Notes: generated from the sequence alone by a model not told the origin. Positions 22,666-61,559 are shown, counted from the stretch's first letter. The stretch: DNA of 64,000 nt from Amyelois transitella (GCF_032362555.1 NC_083519.1:5907501-5971500); one strand, 5' to 3'. Numbers and translations: made by a program.

Positions 22666-22681
22666 ATTGGTTATCAACTTG
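22666..22681 (+). promoter_or_regulatory. Shared upstream element (CCAAT/GATA-like) of P450 gene 3
   Basis: ATTGGTTATCAACTTG, 55 bp before the TATA box; matches 16405-16420 at 15 of 16 positions. It is absent from the same region of the first P450 gene. Confidence 0.55.
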
Positions 22682-22720
22682 GTCTCTACATATTTGATTG
22701 GTGGATGTGTCAGGAAGGAC

Positions 22721-22730
22721 TATATAAAAG
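22721..22730 (+). promoter_or_regulatory. TATA box of third P450 gene
   Basis: TATATAAAAG, about 103 bp before the ATG at 22833, followed by ACTTCATTACG at the expected transcription start. Confidence 0.7.
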
Positions 22731-22832
22731 CCACAAACGATGAAGATTTACTTCATTACGAGTAATAATTTAAATTGTGTGGTGGTAGTCGCTGCCAGTT
22801 TCTGAGCGAGTGAGTTTCTACCATTATCCAAA

Positions 22833-24757
22833 ATGATTCCGGTGCTTTTGGCGTTTATAGCGCTTTTTTATGGAGCGTACTATTATTTTACAAAGAATTT
22901 GGATTATTGGAAGAAAAAAGGCGTGGCGGGACCAAAACCCATACCTTTCTTCGGAAATTGCTATGAATCATTTATAAGGCGAAAATTTGTGGGCGATGTT
23001 ATCGAGGAGGTCTATAATGATTATCCAGAAGAGAAAGTAGTGGGTTGCTATACAATGATAACGCCTGTATTACTAATAAGAGATTTGGATTTGATAAAGC
23101 ATGTTATGATAAAAGATTTTGATGTATTTTCGGACCGTGGACTTGAGTTCAGTAAGGAGGGCTTAGGAGCTAATATGTTCCATGCCGATGGAGACACATG
23201 GCGGGTATTGAGAAACCGTTTCACTCCCCTGTTTACATCGGGCAAATTGAGGAACATGACGTACCTCATGACAAACGTAGCAGATAAATTCTTAACATAC
23301 GTGGACACGCTTGTGAGCAAACAACCAGAACAAAATTTCCATAACCTTATTCAAAAATACACAATGAGTACTGTTGCATCTTGCGCTTTCGGAATCGAGA
23401 CAAATATGAGTGACGATGCTTTGATAGACCGTGTAACATCATTTGATAATCTTATATTTCAAATAAATTACTTCCAAGAATTTGATATGATGTATCCTGG
23501 GGTTCTATTAAAATTGAATATGTCTATATTCCCAAAAGAAATTAAAAACTTTTTCAATGATTTATCTAAACAAATAATAAATGAAAGGAATGGTGCCCCG
23601 ATTGGAAGAAATGATTTTATGGATTTGATACTAGAGTTGCGTCAACAGGGAGACATCAAAACAGTGCGTCGCAGTGACGAAAAAGAGTTACAATTAAATT
23701 TCAATCAAGATGTGATCGCTGCGCAGGCGTTTGTATTTTACGTGGCGGGCTATGAGACCTCTGCGACGACTTTAACATTTATGTTGTACGAGTTGGCTAA
23801 GAATAAACATATACAAGAAAAGGTACTGGAAGAAATAGACGAGGTTCTGAAGAGATTTGATGGAAAAGTCACTTACGATTGCATTAGCGAATTAAAATAT
23901 CTAGACAAGGTCTTTGACGAGACCCTCCGACTTCATCCTGTGGGTAGTTCGTTGCAGAGAAGAGCAGAAAGTGATTACAAATTCCCTGGCACTGATGTCA
24001 AAATTAAAAAAGGGCAAATTTGTTACATGTCGATTCGGGGTATTCATCGTGATCCGAAATACTATCCTGATCCTTATAAGTTTGATCCAGAAAGATTTAG
24101 TCCCGAAAATGTGGGTAAAAGACATCCATGTGCTTATATGCCTTTTGGCCTAGGATCAAGGAACTGCATTGGTAAGTGATATAGTTTATTAACTGATATA
24201 TAGAAAAAAATTGTACTTATATAAATCTGCAAATTTTATCAATCCATACAGAAGTCTTACGAGTATAATAGTAACTAGTGTCATATTTTCTTCATCTAAT
24301 TTACGAATACATATTATCATAATTAAATTGTTTTTATATAAATGCCATGTGATTTTGAGCAGAGTAACATAGGGCCACCCAATCTCTTCCTATCTTATAA
24401 GAGAATAAAGTACCAACAATAATCACTTAAATATCAACAACATTGAAATGTCAGACTATGGAAAAATATTTTCACATGTAAATTATCCTGGTCTTTTAAT
24501 TCAGTGGTTGGGCCCATGCCTCGACTGATACCAATATAATCTAATTTATTATAATATAACTAACTAATCATGGTCACATTATGGTTGCAGGCATGCGATT
24601 CGCAAAGGTTCAGAGCCGTATTTGTGCTGCAACTTTACTCAGTAAATACCGAGTGGAGACTACAGAGAGGACCTGGAACAACATGAAGTTAGATCCCAAG
24701 AGAGTTGTCTCCACCCCCGTTGGCGGCATGTTTTTGAAGCTGGTACCTAGACGTTGA
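22833..24757 (+). CDS. Cytochrome P450, CYP6-type (third of three tandem genes)
   Basis: Exon 1 is 22833-24171 and exon 2 is 24591-24757, separated by a 419-bp phase-1 intron; product 501 aa. Visible: membrane anchor (residues 2-18), GPKPIPFFGN, C-helix WRVLR, I-helix AGYETSATT, K-helix DETLR, PERF, and haem loop FGLGSRNCIG with axial Cys445. The usual Pro of GPRNC is Ser here; the general motif FxxGxRxCxG is still met, so the enzyme is probably functional, but the change is unusual within the trio. Exon 2 begins MRFAKVQSRIC and ends KLVPRR. Poly(A) signals AATAAA at 24800-24805 and 25012-25017. Its promoter shares the ATTGGTTATCAA element with the second gene. Role: ER-bound oxidation of lipophilic compounds by family analogy; substrate unknown. 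Confidence 0.95.
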
Positions 24758-25569
24758 TGAAGCCATAATAGCACGACCTCAATAAGAATAATATAAGACA
24801 ATAAATAGCCATCTCATTAGAAACTGTACTATAGCTGTCAAATAATGTTCGATTGAGATTTATTCTGATGAAACCGTTTGGTGTCACAACCATCCGTAAA
24901 CTGTTATTGTATGAATTGTACAACAAAGCTTTCATATGAAATTAATCTTAACCATCACATTCATAGTACTATATTATTCTTATAGTCTTTTATTATTCCT
25001 CGAGCGTCGAGAATAAAGATGTGTCTCTAACTTTGAAGCTAACCAGACGGATAGAGAAAATAAGAAATTTTTTTTTTGTTTAAATATATATAAAAAGTAT
25101 CTAATAATTTTACACCCATTATAATTGTTTATTATTATGTTTATCATTATTTATGGATTTATTTTAAAATATTTGTGTTATTTATATTTTTTTATGGAAA
25201 TGGTCATCTTTGGATATAAGGATTTATTGTTAAATAAATAATGGCAATCACAAATTTTTTTTTTATTATGTTGGTAGACAACCCCAGTGAAATCTCCGCC
25301 TTCAGCTTTGTGTAATAAGGGTTACGCATCTTTAAATTAAAAACAACAAAACATTACAAAGGTCTACAAAATAAAATAAAAAATTTGGTGCTTGCAATCC
25401 TATGACATAATTTCGTTAATAACTTGATACAAAGTCGTACAAAGGTTTTAGAACGGAAATACTACGTGTAGTTTTTAAAAATAAATAACTATTTTCTGAT
25501 CTGTCATTTTCTGATCGAATTTCGTCAATTTGTATAATAATCTGATTAAGTATATCATTGTGTCGTCCT

Positions 25570-25865
25570 TTAAGAGAAGTTGTTTAAATAATCCGAATAC
25601 ATTTTGTTACATTTGTGGTGAATATGTGGTGAAAAAATTTAGAAAACCCATAACGGACTTCGTAAAAAAGAGGTATTTTGACTATTTTAAGATCAAAATT
25701 AAGGACTTAGATTGGCCGTGATTACCGAAAATCGTGTGTAAATTATGTATTGAACATTTAAGACAGTGGGCAAGTGGAAAACGAAAACATATAAAGTTCA
25801 GTGTACCTTTGATTTGGTCAGAACCAAAAAACCACTTTGATGACTGTTACTTTTGTGTAAGTAGT
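25570..25865 (+). pseudogene. Broken repeat-borne Cys-rich domain (insect multi-copy family)
   Basis: Reads SCLNNPNTFCYICGEYVV, then FVKKRYFDYFKIK, an in-frame TGA after DLDWP (about 25719-25721), and continues in the same frame with VCKLCIEHLRQWASGK, IWSEPKNHFDDCYFC. The pattern of CYIC, CKLC and CYFC pairs looks like a zinc-binding module carried in many copies in arthropod genomes, often in repeats. The stop and the loss of similarity after about 25865 show it is dead. I recognise the domain type from memory only and cannot name a function. Confidence 0.65.
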
Positions 25866-25899
25866 GCAAATGCACGGCATTGGTGTCCTCGGAAGACCA

Positions 25900-28800
25900 G
25901 CGTTGTGGTTACCACCGCAACATTATGCTGAGAGGAAGCCTTTTTGATATTCACAAAAACGCACAAATTGTAATCCTGTTACTTAGTATACCTAGTTAAG
26001 TTTGTGATATCAAATAAAATATTTTTCTTTCTTTCTTTCTTTCAAATTAAAGAAAATGACATATCCTGACTTATCGTCTGCTAGCAGGCATTTACAAAAT
26101 GTTATAAAGCCACCTTTGGTTTTCAGGGATAAGATCATTTTTCGTCCACTCATCTTATCCCTGGTGGTGAATGATATGCAGTGGAGTCCACTGCATATCA
26201 TTATAATAAGTTCGAAACTTGTGTTACGAGATACTATATTTTATAAAAATAGTTATGTAGATAAATATTCAAGACCCAGGCCAATTAAAAAATGTTCGTT
26301 TCTCTGCATGCCCTGGCCGTTTCTCATGTCATTAATTCATGTTCGTTTCTCATCAATTTATATCCAACACGTAATTTTATTATATTCGTAGCGTCATTAA
26401 TGAAAACTTTGCAACGAATTTCGATGAGATAGTCATCGTCACTTTATTTCATGACCCGGAAGGGGTTTTTATTTAGCCCAAAGTCGCATGGTGCCGGGGA
26501 TGTATTACTTATTCTTTTGTACATAGAAAGCAAATATCAAAAAGATAAGATAAAAACCATGGTCACAGTTTTCATGTGGTCATATTGACAAACGATTGCT
26601 ATTATTAACTATTTTCTTATTCAACCTCACGTATTCATCCTCATCACATGATCAAACCATCTAAGCATGATTAAAATTTGAATACGACAAGGTTTAAAAT
26701 AAAACTACTCAATAAAGCAGTCAAGTTCTATATTTTATCGTTTACTTAATTTATTTTGTACAAACTTCAACAATATATATATAATAAATACTCAATTAAA
26801 CCTCTATCACTCAGCAAACTGAACTCACTTTTTGTCATTAGTTAAAGAAATAATAATTGTTTTAGATATAATAACTTATTGTCTAAACTTAATTAAACAC
26901 AACTTCTTTGTGCAAATATGTCTCATAATAGATAGAACTTTTGGTTTGACCAAAAATAAAAATACCACGGTTTTGTTATAATATTTGCGGTCTAAGGGCG
27001 TCCCAAACTTTGTTATACAGCTTGAATAATACTTTACCAAATCAAAAGGTAAGTTCTAATTTAGAACAAAACGTTTATTAAATTTGATTTCCATAAAGTA
27101 ACTATTCAGTCAATTTAATTTAGTAAACAAATATTTCAGTATTTTACAAATACTTAAAATATCTCACACAAGCTTGACTCGCCCTCAAGCCAGCATCGGT
27201 TCTTAAGAACAGCACTTTGGTGGTAAATTGTTAGTGAGACAAAAAATAAAATGCGTAATGTCGTGGCGACGTCGCACGCGCAGGCGCACGGCGGCGCGAG
27301 GAGCTGCGCCAGCGACGGGGAACCTCGCTTGCACATTCTCCGTTCGACACAATTTAATTATCTACATCATTAATGGTAACCATATTATTGCAAAATACGT
27401 GCATAACGGTAAGCGTCTCATTTTAGTTTAGATACACTGACTCTTTAAACTTTGCAACACTTAGATTGACTTGCACTTGCACTTCGATTTTCATATTTTA
27501 TGAAGGTAAACGACTGAAAACAACCAACACACAACTATTTGGTGACATGTTCCGTACATTGAGAAGCGAAACCTCCGTCGGTCACACGATAACGTTATTG
27601 CTTTAAGCTTAATATATGTAGTATCGCTGCGTAACTCGCTGATAACTATAGAAGTAGACATGATAAATTATGTGTTGCGAAGTGCGGTTGGGATCTACCC
27701 GGCGATAAGCTCTCATATTTACAGAGCAGTAGAAAATTGACCACTTCCAAAGATAAATTACAAAATTTGATGATTTGTCGTGCTAGAGACGATAGACAAT
27801 ACTGACACGAAACACGGCACTCACGCCGTCCGGCTTGGACCCGGCGACCGCGTGCTCTCCACAACATGCGCTACCCATCTAGAGAGATGTCAATCGAAAA
27901 ATAAAAACACTTCAATATGCTACCTTACTCAGTAAGGGACGTTCGATCTCTTAGGTATAAATAATCTTATTGCTAATTAAGGTGATCTCTTTCATGTAGC
28001 CGAAACGGTTGTACAATGTTACAATATGGTTACAATGTAGTCTGCCACAGCTAAATTCATCGAAGCAGTACCAGCCCGCTCGCATTATAAAATAAGGCGC
28101 AACTCTTCAAGAGGATCCTCAAATAAATTTGAACAACAACAATAGCCGTCGTTTAGTAATTATATCATTTTAGTTGACAGTTTTTACCATACACTTAGTT
28201 CAATAGTGATAACCAAATTGTATGCTCTGCATTTGTCAAAGATATCGCTATAGTATCAAGTAGATTGGTAGGTAATATTGATTGAATATTCTTTTTAACA
28301 GACTTTAAAAAAAGCTAATCGTTTCTCCTTGTTCTCAATTTGATTACTTTTTTTAAATATCAAGGTCCTTTACAAAATATCACAAAAATTGTGTAATATT
28401 GTTACTAATATTTGGTGTATTCTTATCCATAAGAGCTTCTCAATATTCTATCAACTTATTATTTTATAGAATATAGTAGGGCTAAGGTTGCCGTTGCTCA
28501 AATGTATCAAGAATGGTCTAAAGTAAAGCGCGCGGCGCCCGGCGGGGAAGGCCGGACGCCGCCCGCGCTGCAGCCAATGTAATTCGGGGAAAGAAATTAC
28601 ATTTACTAGGTACGTGGAAAATGCGCGTTACATAAAATGGCTCGATTCCTATGATGCATACTGAATTAGGACGGAAGTGAACTCTGGTACCGATTTCACA
28701 GCTGATTTGTTAAGCTTACATAGATAAGTTTGCAAAAAATTTCTAAACTCTCTTATATTTCGAGGAAACCGACGGCGAGCCTACCTCGTACAGAATACGA

Positions 28801-29782
28801 AGACGAAGCATCGTTATGGTATATTATGAGACTTATAAATTGGAACTATAAAAACTATACGGACAAAATTGATATGAATCGGCGTAGTCATTGCTCATCT
28901 AAGCGTTTATAAGATACGATTATACTAACGTCCGAATGCGTTGGACGTGCTGAAGATGTTGAACGTATGATAAAAAAATCGCAGATTCCCAAATTTTGAA
29001 TGCTATATCGAGTGGTGGCTGTGAGTGGTCCGCCGCGCTACGGAGCGTCGCACGCCGCGGACGCCCAGCACGGCACGAACATAATGACGGCACTGTCGCA
29101 CTCCGGCGCCGGTCGCGGGCGGATGCGCTCGCTTTGCTCACACTGATAGTTGTGTAATCCCGACCAAATTGCATGTCCTATTACATACTAGATATTACAA
29201 TTAACTGCGATCACGAGCGACGTCCGCCCTAGACATTATAAATCATCTATCAATACAGTACAACCTATTGCTCGACACCATTTTGGGGAAATAAAATGAT
29301 ATCTCACAATCGATAACTAATTACTTTTCGTAATTATAATAAATTTCTGGTTTAGAATTTACACATAGACAGTGATATCCCATCGAATACAAAAATAAGC
29401 TTTTACAGTTTCCTCATTTTTATCAGATACCTTATATTAAATCCCTAGAGATGAAATAAACAGTACGCTCGCACAACGACTCCCTCCTAGATGTTTTCGT
29501 CAGGAACGAGTCGCATGCGTTATTAACTTAAATATGAATCGGAACGATAAAACACGGTAAACGCGCGAACATCGGTCGCAAACAAACAGTCACGAAAGCT
29601 CGGCCACGCGAATATAAAACACTCCAGTTATCACTTCGAACATCTCTAAACGCGAAAGAATAACGTCCACGAAGTAGACGGCGCGGACGCGCAGCATATC
29701 ACGCCGGTCGTCGCGTCGTTTCCACGGCCCGCCGCCGCCGGCACTACTATGTACAATGCAAAACGTCTAGCGTAAAAAATAA
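25900..29782. other. Non-coding: convergent 3' flanks, probable sodium channel 3' UTR
   Basis: No gene supported. The sodium channel's stop is at 29885, so its 3' UTR must run down through this region. Possible minus-strand AATAAA sites (TTTATT on plus) lie at 27074-27079 and 26750-26755. GC-rich islands with many CpG at about 27266-27330, 28525-28575 and 29010-29130 stand out from AT-rich DNA. A (TTTC)n run is at about 26022-26043. Confidence 0.45.
26124..26202. repeat. Two adjacent perfect palindromes
   Basis: First hairpin: CAGGGATAAGAT (26124-26135) with ATCTTATCCCTG (26151-26162). Second: AATGATATGCAGTGG (26170-26184), 3-nt loop, and its exact complement (26188-26202). Possibly the remains of a DNA transposon end. 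Confidence 0.8.
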
Positions 29783-29884
29783 TTAAGTGCGCTTGGGTGG
29801 GCTCAGGAGCTCGGGCAGCGGTGCGGGCAGCGGCAGCGGCGCGTCGTCGACCAGCGCGGGCAGCAGCGCGAGCGCCAGCGCGGG

Positions 29885-56272
<26,388 letters not shown>

Positions 56273-56306
56273 TGTCTATCGAACTCCCCCCGAGTGAACT
56301 GCCTAC

Positions 56307-57824
56307 TGTAAAACATAATTATATAAAGATAACAATAACATATTTAAATATTAAAGGCCACGTTCAGCTATATGGTCTAATGATGAGATTGAGCTTCTAG
56401 TAGTGACTGTTGCTCCATAGTCCAAGAAGAATCTAAGTTTCCTCGATTTTAAGTATTTTCAAACCATAAAAACTCGCAGACTATCCCAGAGAATTTTAGA
56501 GAAAAAAATCAATACCTGAGGATTTTTATTTTAAAATTATTAGAATTATAGATATATATATATATATAAGAATTTTGGAAATTCTACGATTATTTCACAA
56601 CATTTCGCAACATATTTATAAATTACTTTTGTAAGTATACTGTCAATTCTGCGCGAAACTATATTGTGAAGCTAAAATTAAAAGAGCAAATAACCACGAG
56701 TCATTATTTAAATTGAAACAAATCTGCTCTGAGCATCTTTATGTAAGTACATAAATGTTTCGTAAAGAAACTAGGCCAAGGACACATCGAGAGTAATTCT
56801 TCCCCTAATAAGTTGGATCGTTCACGTCTCATGACTTTTAGTCAGGATCCCTTCCCACGGGTTAGGCCTCCGGTAAATTGACTGCTGTCAGTTTGGTTTA
56901 TGTTCTATTTGCGGCTTTTAAAGAGTAAACAATGCTTTATGGATCGTTAAATGTGAAGACGTTAGGCAAATTTTATTTTATGTGGGCTATCATTGAATAA
57001 GCGTCAGTCATTTCTTGCTTTCTCTGCTCTTCTTTTTCTGCTCTTGAGAGCACTTGAGAACCTTATTGCTTAATATTTTTTAAATACTGCTCCTGCATGG
57101 AGTTATATTTGACTTACAGACAAAGAATCAATAAATACATCTGCCAAAAACAAGTTTTATGGACTGGAAGCTAGTCATTAATTGGCAGTATTTCAAGACA
57201 AAGCAATATACAAAGCTTGTATTCTCTTTATTTATAACAGAATCACGCTGACACATTTTCTTTGATTTTATCTTCAGAAAGACTGCAAAAATTTAGCTAT
57301 TTTTATATCATGTTGCATACAATGTTTTTCTTGTGTAAATTCACGTTCTTGTTCTCAAGTTAAGTCTTTCAAACATAACTACTACTCCGTTCGTGCAAGC
57401 TTATCAGTTAACTTTGTGCCAACAGCATAGCTTCCCGGTCTGACTCTGAAGGCATAACCAAGAATCTTTTACCTCATAGAGTTAATCCCAATCCGATTGA
57501 GTGACTCAGGTTTTTACACGATGCGACTCCTATATGACCTCCGATACCTTTGCAGGGGAACCTAACCCGTATTGGATTGTGGTAGAAACTGCACTGAATT
57601 GTAAATTGAGCACATTTCTATTATAGGATTCGTGCTACAAAAACGATGTCTCATGGTCGTCTTTAAATACTTCCACGGGAAAAAGATGGAATATTCTACA
57701 CTTTGACGTTATACACTTTTGTATTGAGATGATTTTCGATTTGATTGGTTCATAGTATTGGGCTACCTTTTTATCTTTTTCCTTCTATCATTCCTTAAAG
57801 GTATATGTATGCGTATGAACCTAC
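56307..57824 (-). other. para: Predicted first intron of para
   Basis: From the GTAGGT donor at 57824 to the TTTACAG acceptor at 56306. No coding block. Contains a SINE-like fragment (56354-56440) and an AT dinucleotide run near 56550-56567. Confidence 0.5.
56354..56440 (-). repeat. SINE-like repeat, copy I (fragment)
   Basis: 'aaaggccacgttcagctata' and 'ccaagaagaatctaagttt'; inside the first para intron. Confidence 0.6.
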
Positions 57825-57960
57825 CTGCTAACAGTGAATGGGCGGGTGTGTGTGGTGGGGGAACCGCGCGCGGCCGCTCAGTCTGCGCCCGCGAACTCCC
57901 GCCGCCGACCACGTACGGCCGGTACGCCCTTCTGTCACACAACCACTTAAGGATAAACAT
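57825..57960 (-). other. para: Predicted non-coding leader exon and GC-rich promoter region of para
   Basis: A GC-rich, CpG-rich block without TATA box ends on the minus strand with CACTGTTAGCAG followed by a good donor GTAGGT (57824-57819). It is the nearest upstream block that can splice to the acceptor before the first coding exon. The 5' edge is not determined. Confidence 0.45.
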
Positions 57961-58306
57961 AACTTTGCTGTATTAGGTATATATGAATTTACCTAAAAAT
58001 GCAGATTTTTCTTGGTTTGAATCAGAGTTTATCGTACTATACCGGGAGGTTTGTTTGAATTTGAATGCGAAATTGTGGATGCAGTGCATTCCCAAATGTG
58101 CAATTAGAGAAGGCTGAATTATAAGAGCCAGATGTCCGCCTGTGACCCGATCTAGGAAAGGTAAGTCAGGTGAGTCTGACTTCCGTCATTATGTTAAAAA
58201 GAGAACCTAACCCAAGAATCTACATCAAACTCTTTTTTAACTTGATTTTTAATGACGATTGCATATCCTAAAGGAAGCTAGTAAGATAATTTAGTTATAG
58301 AAGTAC

Positions 58307-58413
58307 CTGTCGTCCACGCGAGCAGTGTGGCCGCGGCTACCAAGGAGATGAAAGATACCACGTGTTCGCTGATCGGGACAGCCAGCAAATGGGCGAGATT
58401 TTTCATGACCGAC
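58307..58413 (-). CDS. Orphan exon-like block with hydrophobic open frame
   Basis: Flanked by a TTGTTGCAG acceptor and a GTACTT donor. From the ATG at 58406-58404 it reads 33 codons beginning MKNLAHLLAVPISEHVV and continuing with a hydrophobic stretch (FISLVAAATLLAW), as in a signal-anchor. I do not recognise the protein. A second frame is also open, so coding is not proven; it could instead be a non-coding leader exon of para. Confidence 0.35.
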
Positions 58414-58750
58414 CTGCAACAATAATTGTTAATGTCAATTTTCTTTTTTTTGTCTCAATTGCATCCTCCCAAGCACGAAGCTTGTAAACACGTACGAAAT
58501 TCGTTTAAGAATTTCACGGAACGACTCCAGAATCACATATGTAATCCTATTATGAGGGAATTTAACCAGCTTTGACCATGTTGCTCTCACTATGTTAACT
58601 CCAGGACCAGGCAAAAGAGGCAAAAATATAGAATACTGATATGAGAGCACCAGAAATGATAAGAATGCTTAAATCGCTTAAATCGTTTTCCGACACTTGT
58701 GTGGAAAATGAATGGCATACCGTATATAGTGCGGCGTGTAGATGTGTTGT

Positions 58751-58848
58751 CTAGAGGGCGCGCGGGATGGCCGCGTCGCCCGCAGGCCGCGCGTCCTCTC
58801 TCCAGTGCCTGCGCGCGCGCAACATCTGCATCAGCGCTTTAGCCGCGC
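58751..58848 (-). CDS. Orphan terminal exon-like block
   Basis: After a TTGTTCCAG acceptor it is open for 31 codons (AAKALMQMLRARRHWREDAR...) to TAG at 58753-58751, in phase 1 and clearly more GC-rich than its surroundings. Could be the last coding exon of a gene lying further right on the minus strand. Not recognised. Confidence 0.3.
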
Positions 58849-61559
58849 CTGGAACAATTTGCATTTTAAACTTGATGGCAGACCGAATACAAGCCAGATA
58901 TCTTATAGATTTTAGATGCAAAAAGGAATTCTGCGTAATGCTCATGACAATTACTACCTGATAGTTCTTTGTCCAGGGAGAGGAAATTTGCACAAATTCT
59001 AGGGTTTATTAAAAGGTTACTATGCAAGTGTAACAACTAAAAATAACGAGAAGAACGTACGATAAAAATGACGAGAAGAGGCTAGATGATATCACTATAT
59101 ATTATGTAGTCCGCTTCAAAGTACGGGTTTGCCTAATTTCCATTTACTCTTCAACTTAATGGCGCATAATAAACCATTGTTTTTGTTTTATTAAACTGCC
59201 CGAGTTAAGAATAGTTTCCGTCAGCGTTTCAAGAGGGCCAAAAAGGGTATAGGGCAAGGTTTGGTCAAGGACGTAGGAAATATTGTGTAGCCCTGAGTAG
59301 GCGGCACTTGATGTGGTAACAGGCTGTCATAGTTACTTGGCGTTGGTGTTTATTCTATGATTGAATGCTGATAAATATTTTTTCATATACTTTTCAATTT
59401 ATTATATCAACTTCATGAACTTATGGATCCACATTACATTTTTATTATAGCACAAAATTTGAACAAAGTAAAGTAGGTCAAATTTGTTTATAGATGGAGA
59501 AATTCCACAAACCAAATGAAATCATGGAAAGTCGTATAAAAAATTAAACTAATATCTAATTTGAATATTCAAAAACCTGTCACAATAAACAAATACTCAT
59601 CAACGTAGTCCGGATATATTAATAAAGTTTCACGATTCGATGTAGTGTCTCAAATATTCAAATTGTCTGGCGAAAGTCACGAACTGAATTTCGGAATGCT
59701 CATTGCGCTGTGTAAAAGAACTCTTATTAAAGTTATAGCTTCGGATCCCTTCTCCGGCCGGGCCATTATACTCCGTCTCGATTCCATTCAGGCCGGCGGG
59801 GACAACACTGCCATTTTGCTATGGAATAGGAGAATGTCCATGACAGAGACGCGACTATCTTACCCACAACTTTCCATTGTTGCCACTAGGCTAATTTTAA
59901 AATGGCGACCTCATTTCGTGGGACATTTGTGGGCTGATTGGCTTTTGTTTTATTGCCAATAAAAGAATCAATCGATTGGAAATTTCGTCCGGGTGCTTTG
60001 TTCTGTGGAATAAATTAATTTGTTATAGTTATTACTCGAAATTAAACTCGTTGTAAGCAACGTCATAATTAAGTAGATGAATAATTTTACATGACATTCC
60101 TGCTAGTGAATACGACCTTAATCACGAAGCAAAATTTGTAATTACGAAAAAAAAATTACTGGCATAATAAAAGTCAAGAACGGGAAACGCCGCGCCACCT
60201 GATTTACAGATTTTCTTTGTAAAACAAGATTCATAATTACTTTTAAGAAGTCCTAATCTAGGACTTAAAAGCAAATACGGACAGTCACATACGTAGCAAT
60301 CAGCTTTTAAGAAGAAAGTCTTCAGCTAGACAATAATATACTCAAAGTTATAAAAAATCTACACTAGTATACTTCAGTGGTTTAATCAAATGAGACTTGA
60401 GTGTACCTGGTATGTCTAGTATGGGTTGAACAAACTCGAGTCGGTCGATACGGCTCCGACTGTATCCCGAATGTTACCTCGCCCGGAACGATAGGGGAAC
60501 GGAATTCCTAATGTTATCTTCACAGACTTAGGTCTAGCTAGATAGTGCTAGGTCATCATACTTCGATACGTATATTTTCTAGTCATCAGAAAACATCCAG
60601 TAATGTAAACGGCCTCTAGCAAAGTAATTGGAATAGTCCTACATAATTCCAATGTTTAGGAGCTCTCGTCTGTATTAAAACAAAGCGTGACAAGATTTTT
60701 CTGTTTCCTATGAAATAAACAAGATGTTCCTACCTTATTAAAGTACGCCCACGATGCTGCCCGCGTAAAACGAAAATTCTGTTAAAGTCCATTCCTGATA
60801 AAATTTCGGATAGTCCTCCCTTTGTGTACTTTTTGAATAATAATACCCTTATGCCATATTTCGAAATTATCTAGACCTAGCAGTTTGGGTAAGATTCCGA
60901 CCAACTCTTTGAGTGGATACTGTTTTTTTTTTATTTCGAGAAAATGTTTTGACCATATGCCAAATCAAATAGTTCTAAAAAGTCATTTGTCACCCTTTGA
61001 TCTAACGACAAAATCTAAGATTACAATGTCTGTGGTAATCTCAAAGTTTCAATGTTATTCTATTTTCTTGTTTTCTTCTTGTAAATTCTGAGACAAATGT
61101 GATGGTTGTTCTACAGGGAGCTAAACTTTCTAAACTTTACTCGCCTCACCACTCAGATTCCTAATTTAAGGTAATTACCTAATATATTTACTACATACCT
61201 ACTAAGAATATCTTATTTGTAAAATTGAATTAGTCTTTCTCTGAAATACCAAATCTATTTAAGGGCCTTACAATCACAAGACTCGAATTTTAAACCCACA
61301 TTTATGTATTTATATTTTTCTGGATGGATGGCTTAGTGATGAAATATTTTTTCTGAGATGTACTGCTATTATTAGAAATATTAAAACCGTTTAGTACTAA
61401 CAAGCAGATTAAATTTGTACTATTTAAAGTACGTACAGTAACCGAAATTATCTCGCCGAAATCAGAGTAACAACTAAGTAATATAAGGAGCATTTAGAGT
61501 TGTAATTTTACATATATTTTATTTTGTGTTTGTAACAAATTATACAAACGTATCTTTGC

